A stretch of DNA of 28,802 nucleotides from an uncultured bacterium (GTDB lineage Bacteria > Actinomycetota > Coriobacteriia > Coriobacteriales > Coriobacteriaceae). The translations under genes were made by a program, and so were the position numbers. The notes beneath the pieces were generated by a model, which was given only the letters and a program-made list of their open reading frames with translations, searched no databases and was not told the origin of the DNA. Positions 23,752-28,802 of this stretch are shown one piece after another; the first letter of the stretch is position 1, and each line of letters begins with the position of its first letter. Location of the stretch: contig CAJMMA010000021.1 of NCBI GenBank assembly GCA_905214435.1, forward strand, positions 1-28,802, read 5' to 3'.

Positions 23752-23985
23752 TATCTCTCGTAATTATCTCTCATTTTACTGCTATCTCTCATATTAGAGA
23801 TAAGTGAGAGATGAAAGATAAGATCTCTGCCATCTGTTTCATTTAAACATGTTTTTACTGGTAGAACAATAAGTATTGAGACAATACCATGATTGCCTGT
23901 CTCTTTGCCGCTCAGTTATCTCTCATATTTATCTCTCGTCTTTCAGTTATCTCTCATATTAGTGACGAATGAGAGATGAGAGATA
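23752..23985. repeat. Cluster of TATCTCTC direct and inverted repeats (candidate operator field)
   Basis: TATCTCTC starts at 23752, 23765, 23783, 23917, 23929 and 23948. Inverted copies lie at about 23796, 23805, 23970 and 23978. A 17-bp unit CAGTTATCTCTCATATT is repeated exactly at 23913 and 23944 (31-bp period). TATCTCT-N6-AGAGATA (23783-23802) is a clean inverted pair. The two groups are separated by an AT-rich centre (23830-23900). All lie directly upstream of the AlbA_2 regulator. Confidence 0.8.
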
Positions 23986-24009
23986 CGTGAGTGATGGACG
24001 AGCGGGAAT

Positions 24010-24126
24010 CGAGAGTGGATTTTCGGACGGTTTTTGGGCGTTTTGGGGCTGTTTCCGTCCGAAAATCCACTCTCGTTCAATTTGCGTCCGAATTTCCACG
24101 CTCGTGTGCCAGAAAATCCACGCTCA
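24010..24126. repeat. Perfect 21-bp inverted repeat plus two degenerate copies
   Basis: Arms 24010-24030 and 24055-24075 are exact reverse complements with a 24-nt G/T-rich loop. The right-arm core GAAAATCCACTCTCG recurs imperfectly at about 24089-24104 (GAATTTCCACGCTCG) and 24112-24126 (GAAAATCCACGCTCA). This looks like an intergenic repeat family (REP-like) or multi-site binding region between divergent genes. Because it is in the leader region it was excluded from the peptidase gene. Confidence 0.7.
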
Positions 24127-24135
24127 TCCGGCAGA

Positions 24136-24163
24136 TTGGTCGAAGGCCCCATATGGGTATACT
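24136..24163 (+). promoter_or_regulatory. Probable promoter of the PreP-like peptidase
   Basis: TTGGTC (24136-24141) and TATACT (24158-24163) with a 16-bp spacer predict a start near 24170 and a leader of about 45 nt. The leader includes a small GCCCC/GGGGC hairpin before the ribosome site. Confidence 0.5.
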
Positions 24164-24215
24164 CTCGGGGATTCGACTCGATTCGCCCCCGCTGGGGCGT
24201 CAAAGGAGACTGCAT

Positions 24216-27200
24216 ATGCCCACCACCCCAACCGACCCGCGCGCCGCTGCCGCCGCGCTGTTGGTGCCCGGCACCACCTGCCATGGTTTTGCCGTCGAGC
24301 GCTGCGAGACCGTGCCCGAGCTCGACGCCGACGCTTACGTGCTGCGTCACGCTGCCTCGGGCGCTCGCCTGCTGTACCTAGCGTGCGACGACGAAAACAA
24401 GGCCTTTGCCATTGGCTTTAAGACGCCGCCGGCCGATTCCACCGGCGTGTTCCATATTCTTGAGCACTCGGTGCTGTGCGGATCGGCCAAGTTTCCCGTC
24501 AAGGAGCCGTTTGTCGATCTGATCAAGAGCTCCATGCAGACGTTCCTCAACGCCATGACCTACCCCGACAAGACCATCTACCCCGTTGCCACCACCAACG
24601 AGCAGGATCTGTACAACCTGATGGACGTGTACCTGGACGCGGTGTTCAACCCGGCCATCTACACCAAGCCGACCATTTTTGAGCAGGAGGGCTGGCACTA
24701 CGAGCTGGACCTGCCGGAGGACGCCGAAGACGAGGGCGACGACAGCCCCGCCAGCCTGCGCGAGGGCACGCTGCGCTATAACGGCGTGGTGTTCAACGAG
24801 ATGAAGGGTGCGCTGTCCGACCCTATGAGCGTGCTGGACGACGCCGTCAACGCCGCGCTCTATCCCGACACCGCCTATGCGCACGAGAGCGGCGGCGACC
24901 CACGCGCAATCCCTGCGCTCACCTACGAGCAGTTCCTGGACACGCACGCGCGCCACTACAATCCTTCCAACTCTTATATAACGCTCTATGGCGACCTGGA
25001 TGTGGACCGCGCACTGACGTTTTTGGACGAACGCTATCTGTCGCAGTCGAGTGCCGCGAGCCGCCGCATGGACGCTGCCGTCGCCGCCGGCGAGGACCCG
25101 TCCGCGCTGGCGCCCAATCCGCTGGACGTGCAGGCGCCTGTGGCCTGCGAGTATAAGTGCGTCGAGATGGCCACCACGCCCGAGAACGCCCTGGTAGGCT
25201 TGGGCCTTGTGCTGGGCAGCGCGCTCGACCGCAAGCGCACGATCGCGGCGGATATCCTGTTCGAGGCACTGCTGGGCTCCAACGAGGCGCCGGTTAAGAA
25301 GGCCATTCTGGCGGCAGGCCTGGGCGGCAACGTGGTGAGCTACACCGCGGCCGAGTGCCTGCAGCCCTACGAGCTCATCATGTTGCAGAACGCGCAGCCC
25401 GGCGTAGCGCGCGAGCTGCGCCGCGTGTTCCAAGACGCCTGCCGCGACCTGTGTGAGCACGGCGTTCCGCGCGAGCGCCTGGAGGCCATCATCAGCAGCA
25501 ACGAGTACGACCTGCGCCAGCGCGACTACGGCATCGCCGACGGCGTGGCCATTGCGTGCGACGCGCTGAGCACCTGGCTCTACGATGACGACGCCGCGAC
25601 GCTGGCGCTCAAGTACGGCCCGGTGTACGAGGAGCTGCGCGGCGAGCTGGACGGCAGCTACTTTGAGGACCTTCTGCGCGAGCTCGTGCTGGAGAACGAC
25701 CACATGGCGCTGGTCGAGCTGGTTCCGGTGGACGCCGCTGAGGGTTCGGAGGGCGCCGAAGCTGCCGAGCTGGCAGCCAAGCGCGACGCCATGACCGATG
25801 CCGAGCTGGCCGACGTGGTCGAGCGCACGGCTGCGCTGCGTGCCGCGCAGGAGGCCGAGGACACGCCCGAGGACAAGGCCACGCTGCCGCGCCTGCGCGT
25901 GTCCGACATTGGCGAGGCGCGCCCCGAGCCGCCGCTGGTCGTAGACACGACCGCGCCCATCCCCTGCCTGCGCCACGGCATCCCCACCAACCGCCTGGCC
26001 TACGCCATGCAGTATTTCGACCTGAGCTGCGTCGCATTTGAGGACCTGCCCTATGTGACGCTGCTCTGCCGCCTGCTCAAACAGCTGCCCACGAGCGAGC
26101 ACTCGGCCGAGGAACTCGACAATCTGCTCGCCGGCAAGCTGGGCTTTTTGAGCTTCACGACCGAGGTCATGACCCAGCCCGACGTGGACGGTGTGCGCCC
26201 CTATCTGCTGGTGAGCGCCGGAGCCCTATCCGAGAAGATCGATGCGCTGGCGAGCCTGCCGCGCGAGGTGTGGTCGAGCACGCTATTGCTCGACGCCGAC
26301 GCCGACCGCGTGCGCGACGTGCTCACGCAGATTCGCATTGGGCTTGAGCAAGGCTTTATCAACAACGGACACTCGGCGGCACTCGGCCGCGCGATGAGCT
26401 ACACCTCGCCTTCGGCCGTGGTGCGCGAACAGCTCTCGGGCGTGGATTTCTATCTGTTCCTGCGCGATCTGCTCGACCACTTTGACGAGCGACTGGATGA
26501 CCTGCGTGCCAAGCTTGCCGAGCTGGCAGGCCGCATCTTTGTGGCCGACGGCTGCCTGGCGAGCTTTACCGGCAGCGATGAGGACTTTGACGCGTACTGG
26601 GATGCCGCGGGTAACCTGGGGCTTGGCGCGGGCGACGGCGCCGATGCCGGCCGCAACGCGCTCGTGGTGCCGACGCCGCGCGACCGTCACGAGGCTTTCG
26701 TCATCCCCAGCGACATTTGCTTTGCGGCAAGCGCGTGCGACCCGCGTCGCTTAGGACTCGACGTGACGGGCGCCTGGGCGGTTGCCGCCAACGCGCTCTC
26801 CTACGACTACCTGTGGAACGAGATCCGTGTGAAGGGCGGCGCATACGGTTGCGGATTCCGCGCGGCTGGCGAGCGTCAAACGGCGTTTTACACCTACCGC
26901 GACCCGGCGATCGATCCCTCGATTGAGCGCGTGGCGCGCGCAGGCGAATGGCTCGGCAGCTTTGAGCCCGACGAGGCCGCCTTTGAGGGATTTATCGTGA
27001 GCTGCGTGAGCGGCATGGACGCGCCGGTGAAGCCCTACGCGCTCACCAAGCGCCGCAACACGACCTACCTGGCCGGACTCGATCCCAACGCGCGCGAAAA
27101 GCGCCGCGCCCAGATGCTCGCCGCCACGCCCGATGAGCTGCGCTCGCTCGGCGCCGACGTGACGCGTATCGCAGCTGAGTCGCCGACCTGCGTCTTTGGC

Positions 27201-27260
27201 GGCCGAGACGTCATCGCAAAGAGCAACGCCGGCTTTAACGTCATCGACCTGCTGGGCTAA
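24216..27260 (+). CDS. M16C metallopeptidase, PreP-like (presequence protease/insulinase family)
   Basis: 1014 aa from the ATG at 24216 (AAAGGAG 8 bp upstream); the frame runs further left but only through repeats. The inverted zinc motif H-I-L-E-H (80-84) in V-F-H-I-L-E-H-S-V-L-C-G-S is diagnostic of M16C enzymes. The segments F-P-V-K-E-P-F-V-D-L, F-L-N-A-M-T-Y-P-D-K-T-I-Y-P and G-V-V-F-N-E-M-K-G-A follow in the order seen in PreP/Cym1. The length of about 1000 aa fits the full two-half clam-shell chamber. The C-terminal half keeps the R/Y-type binding element near G-G-A-Y-G-C-G-F. It is likely a cytoplasmic oligopeptidase. Monocistronic, with a strong terminator. Confidence 0.95.
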   Translation: MPTTPTDPRAAAAALLVPGTTCHGFAVERCETVPELDADAYVLRHAASGARLLYLACDDENKAFAIGFKTPPADSTGVFHILEHSVLCGSAKFPVKEPFVDLIKSSMQTFLNAMTYPDKTIYPVATTNEQDLYNLMDVYLDAVFNPAIYTKPTIFEQEGWHYELDLPEDAEDEGDDSPASLREGTLRYNGVVFNEMKGALSDPMSVLDDAVNAALYPDTAYAHESGGDPRAIPALTYEQFLDTHARHYNPSNSYITLYGDLDVDRALTFLDERYLSQSSAASRRMDAAVAAGEDPSALAPNPLDVQAPVACEYKCVEMATTPENALVGLGLVLGSALDRKRTIAADILFEALLGSNEAPVKKAILAAGLGGNVVSYTAAECLQPYELIMLQNAQPGVARELRRVFQDACRDLCEHGVPRERLEAIISSNEYDLRQRDYGIADGVAIACDALSTWLYDDDAATLALKYGPVYEELRGELDGSYFEDLLRELVLENDHMALVELVPVDAAEGSEGAEAAELAAKRDAMTDAELADVVERTAALRAAQEAEDTPEDKATLPRLRVSDIGEARPEPPLVVDTTAPIPCLRHGIPTNRLAYAMQYFDLSCVAFEDLPYVTLLCRLLKQLPTSEHSAEELDNLLAGKLGFLSFTTEVMTQPDVDGVRPYLLVSAGALSEKIDALASLPREVWSSTLLLDADADRVRDVLTQIRIGLEQGFINNGHSAALGRAMSYTSPSAVVREQLSGVDFYLFLRDLLDHFDERLDDLRAKLAELAGRIFVADGCLASFTGSDEDFDAYWDAAGNLGLGAGDGADAGRNALVVPTPRDRHEAFVIPSDICFAASACDPRRLGLDVTGAWAVAANALSYDYLWNEIRVKGGAYGCGFRAAGERQTAFYTYRDPAIDPSIERVARAGEWLGSFEPDEAAFEGFIVSCVSGMDAPVKPYALTKRRNTTYLAGLDPNAREKRRAQMLAATPDELRSLGADVTRIAAESPTCVFGGRDVIAKSNAGFNVIDLLG

Positions 27261-27273
27261 CCACAACAAGCAA

Positions 27274-27310
27274 AACCACTACAAAGGGGACAGGCCCCTT
27301 TGTAGTGGTT
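27274..27310 (+). terminator. Terminator hairpin of the GGGGACAGG repeat type (left of hicAB)
   Basis: A 16-bp perfect stem (27274-27289 and 27295-27310) with loop ACAGG, 13 bp after the peptidase stop. A near copy lies after hicB (28010-28048). Confidence 0.8.
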
Positions 27311-27317
27311 CGAACAC

Positions 27318-27346
27318 TTGTTCTATACGTACACATGTTCTATAGT
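27318..27346 (+). promoter_or_regulatory. Promoter of hicAB
   Basis: TTGTTC (27318-27323) and TATAGT (27341-27346) with a 17-bp spacer. The direct repeat GTTCTATA overlaps both boxes (27320 and 27337, 17-bp period). Confidence 0.65.
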
Positions 27347-27371
27347 ATGGGTGATTGCATCGGATCTAAAT

Positions 27372-27392
27372 TGCAACTAGAATATAGTTGCA
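27372..27392 (+). promoter_or_regulatory. Candidate HicB operator
   Basis: TGCAACTA-N5-TAGTTGCA is a perfect 8-bp inverted repeat, just downstream of the predicted start site and 15 bp before hicA. It suits autorepression by the ribbon-helix-helix antitoxin. Confidence 0.6.
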
Positions 27393-27406
27393 GAATGTGA
27401 GGCGGG

Positions 27407-27670
27407 ATGACTCGAGCCGATAAACTCATCGCCCAACTGTTTAGCTGCCCTTCGACGTATCGGTATGCCGATTTTTTAAAAGTCATGGCCTCATATGGCT
27501 TTGAAATGGACAGCAAAGGCAAGACATCCGGATCGCGCATTCGCTTCTACAGGCCCTCAGATGGCAGGATGTTCGTGATGCACGCGCCTCATCCATCTGA
27601 CGAATTGACAGCGGGGACAATTCGAAACATCGTTCGATTTCTGCAGGATGTCGGAGGCAGTCATGAGTAA
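27407..27670 (+). CDS. hicA: HicA-family toxin (mRNA interferase)
   Basis: 87 aa. The N-terminal helix with T-Y-R-Y-A-D-F-L-K-V-M-A-S-Y-G-F is followed by S-G-S-R-I-R-F-Y and H-A-P-H-P-S-D-E-L, giving the double-stranded RNA-binding fold of HicA. The position usually held by the catalytic His in a G-S-x-H motif reads G-S-R here. Some HicA-like proteins share this G-S-R-I-R-F form, so activity cannot be excluded. The gene overlaps hicB by 8 bp, in the usual toxin-first order. Confidence 0.82.
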   Translation: MTRADKLIAQLFSCPSTYRYADFLKVMASYGFEMDSKGKTSGSRIRFYRPSDGRMFVMHAPHPSDELTAGTIRNIVRFLQDVGGSHE

Positions 27671-27992
27671 CGTTTTGGCATACAAGGGCTATTTCGCCCC
27701 AGTCGAGTTCGATGCCGAGCAGCATGTACTAACAGGTATGGTCGCCGGCATTAGGGACGCAATTGTATTTGAAGGCTCCACGGCTGAAGAAGTGGAGCAA
27801 TGCTTCCACGACGCCGTCGACGATTACCTTGAGTTTTGTGCCGAAAAGGGCAAGGAACCAGAGCGGGCTTTTAAGGGCTCGTTCAATGTGAGAACAGGCT
27901 CCGAGCTTCACAAGCAGGCAGCACTGGCGGCGGCAAAGAAGGGCGAGTCACTCAATAAGTTTGTGACCGAAGCAATCGCCGCGGCGTTATAG
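27663..27992 (+). CDS. hicB: HicB-family antitoxin
   Basis: 109 aa from the ATG at 27663 (GGAGG about 5 bp upstream; an earlier in-frame ATG at 27648 is less well placed). The N-terminal part Y-K-G-Y-F-A-P-V-E-F-D, then L-T-G-M-V-A-G-I-R-D-A-I-V-F-E-G and V-E-Q-C-F-H-D-A-V-D-D-Y-L is the degenerate RNase-H-like HicB fold. The C-terminal L-H-K-Q-A-A-L-A-A-A-K-K-G-E-S-L-N-K-F-V is a ribbon-helix-helix DNA-binding domain. It neutralises HicA and likely represses the operon through the inverted repeat ahead of hicA. Confidence 0.88.
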   Translation: MSNVLAYKGYFAPVEFDAEQHVLTGMVAGIRDAIVFEGSTAEEVEQCFHDAVDDYLEFCAEKGKEPERAFKGSFNVRTGSELHKQAALAAAKKGESLNKFVTEAIAAAL

Positions 27993-28009
27993 CGTTAACG
28001 CATGGGCCA

Positions 28010-28048
28010 AAACCACCACAAAGGGGACAGGCACCTTTGTGGTGGTTT
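28010..28048 (+). terminator. Terminator hairpin of the GGGGACAGG repeat type (right of hicAB)
   Basis: A 15-bp stem (28010-28024 and 28034-28048), loop GGACAGGCA. Closely similar to the hairpin at 27274-27310, differing by compensatory changes in the stem (CACTAC versus CACCAC). Confidence 0.75.
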
Positions 28049-28065
28049 CGACATTTGCCCAGATA

Positions 28066-28103
28066 AAACCTGCCAAAATAAACCTGCCCTTTTTGGTAGG
28101 TTT
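28066..28103 (+). other. Leader hairpin ahead of 5-formyltetrahydrofolate cyclo-ligase
   Basis: A 13-bp stem with one G-U pair (28066-28078 and 28091-28103), loop containing a second copy of AAACCTGCC, ending directly before the GGGAGAGG ribosome site. It could affect ribosome access or form with the alternative repeat copy. No known riboswitch is recognised. Confidence 0.45.
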
Positions 28104-28119
28104 GGGAGAGGAAGCCGGG

Positions 28120-28716
28120 ATGGACAAGGCTGAGTTGCGGCGGGCGGTGATTGCTCGGCGCGATGCTCTTGATTTGGACTTGCGGGCGGCGAAGTCTGCT
28201 GATATCTGTGCGCGGCTGGTTGAGCTGCTGGGCCGCTTGGATGCCGCGGCGCCGCACACCGTTGCCGTCTATGCCGCGATGGGTTCCGAAGTCGACTCAG
28301 CCGCGTTTGCCGCAGCTGCCGCCAAACGTGGCTGGCGCGTGGCCTATCCGTGCATGCTCTCGGCAACAGACGCCGCAGCTTGTGGCCAGCGCATGTGTAT
28401 GCGGGCAGTTGCTGCCGGCGACGCGGACGCGGCTACGTTTATCGCCCACCCCACGCGGGCCTTTGCGGCCACGGACATCGACAGCAGCCGCTTCCCCATT
28501 GTGCCTGCCGAAGCTCTCGACATGATCGTCGTGCCGCTCGTGGCTTTCGACCGCGCCGGCGCGCGCCTGGGCTACGGCGGCGGCTGCTACGACCGCTACC
28601 TGCCCACGCTTCGTCCCGACTGCCACATCATCGGCATCGCCTTTGAAGAGCAGCGCGTCGACCACGTCCCCGCAGACGTCCACGACCTGCCGCTACCCAA
28701 CATCATCAGCGCCTAA
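28120..28716 (+). CDS. 5-formyltetrahydrofolate cyclo-ligase (5,10-methenyltetrahydrofolate synthetase)
   Basis: 198 aa from the ATG at 28120. The N-terminal K-A-E-L-R-R-A-V-I-A-R-R-D-A-L, the V-A-V-Y-A-A-M-G-S-E-V-D segment (48-59), the V-V-P-L-V-A-F-D region (137-144) and the signature R-L-G-Y-G-G-G-C-Y-D-R-Y-L (149-161) identify the family. It uses ATP to convert 5-formyl-THF to 5,10-methenyl-THF in one-carbon metabolism. Length is typical. Cytoplasmic. Confidence 0.93.
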   Translation: MDKAELRRAVIARRDALDLDLRAAKSADICARLVELLGRLDAAAPHTVAVYAAMGSEVDSAAFAAAAAKRGWRVAYPCMLSATDAAACGQRMCMRAVAAGDADAATFIAHPTRAFAATDIDSSRFPIVPAEALDMIVVPLVAFDRAGARLGYGGGCYDRYLPTLRPDCHIIGIAFEEQRVDHVPADVHDLPLPNIISA

Positions 28717-28747
28717 CCGCTGGCGCGCCTCGTTACACGAGCGAAGT

Positions 28748-28802
28748 CTAGTGCTCCTCGCCGGCGCGGGCCAGGTCGTAGGGCGTGGTCTGGTAGACGT
28801 AG
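28748..28802 (-). CDS. C-terminal end of an unidentified protein, 5' part beyond window
   Basis: The minus-strand frame closed by TAG at 28748-28750 encodes the last 17 residues, Y-V-Y-Q-T-T-P-Y-D-L-A-R-A-G-E-E-H. It is host-like coding sequence convergent with the cyclo-ligase gene, but too short to identify. Confidence 0.45.
   Translation of the reverse strand, partial: YVYQTTPYDLARAGEEH

Noticed and set aside
23752..23985. CRISPR array suggested by the TATCTCTC repeats.
   Set aside because: Units are too short, spacing is irregular, orientation is mixed and no cas genes are nearby.
24378..26102. A 574-codon minus-strand frame opposite the PreP-like peptidase.
   Set aside because: Antisense shadow in very GC-rich DNA. 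The plus strand has the HxxEH motif and the full M16C pattern.

Overview
The window looks like chromosomal DNA of a high-GC Gram-positive gut bacterium, most likely a Coriobacteriia member close to Collinsella. This is inferred from GC-rich codon use, a SipW-type signal peptidase with many exported clients, a PreP-type M16C peptidase, and recurrent GGGGACAGG hairpins. No rRNA or marker gene fixes the taxon.

Layout. (1) 1-8124, all on the minus strand, is one probable operon. Its order is four membrane-anchored exported proteins with SipW-type signals, then a SipW-like signal peptidase, a membrane-anchored McrB-like AAA+ ATPase that overlaps the peptidase gene by 8 bp, and a DUF2357 (McrC-like) protein with a very long Ala/Glu-rich coiled coil that runs off the left edge. 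(2) 8299-8478 is a tRNA-Val(GAC) gene with promoter and terminator. Behind it lie an IS21-family fragment (3' part of istB plus one end) and what looks like a frameshifted phage scaffold-protein remnant. (3) 9415-12358 is a less GC-rich defence cassette: a DUF262 protein and a HEPN protein, convergent with a C5 cytosine methyltransferase. (4) 12452-13300 is a small minus-strand mobile-element remnant: an excisionase-like HTH gene, a 56-aa ORF and a PriCT-2 primase fragment. (5) 13622-14320 encodes a DUF5710/zinc-ribbon protein followed by three palindromes at an exact 23-bp period. (6) 14421-17354 is a divergent Sau3AI-like restriction endonuclease and C5 methyltransferase pair. (7) 17446-19265 holds two more SipW-type exported proteins, recently duplicated. 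(8) 20226-22084 pairs a seventh, divergent member of the exported family with a PilZ (c-di-GMP) protein. (9) 22214-23695 is an AlbA_2/Schlafen-type regulator next to a dense field of TATCTCTC repeats. (10) 24216-28716 holds a PreP-type peptidase, a hicAB toxin-antitoxin module bracketed by twin hairpins, and 5-formyltetrahydrofolate cyclo-ligase.

How the parts may work together. All seven exported or anchored proteins carry a C-terminal signature around W-[LM]-E-G-x-D-P-x-C; six have a SipW-like hydrophobic segment ending in A-T-[YF]-A-W-[FY]. This suggests a surface-fibre or matrix system related to TasA/camelysin, with its own peptidase. The unusual part is the tight linkage of that peptidase to a membrane-anchored McrB-like ATPase and a McrC-like coiled-coil protein, families normally seen in modification-dependent restriction. 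The PilZ neighbour suggests second-messenger control of one family member. The defence genes between the clusters look laterally acquired.
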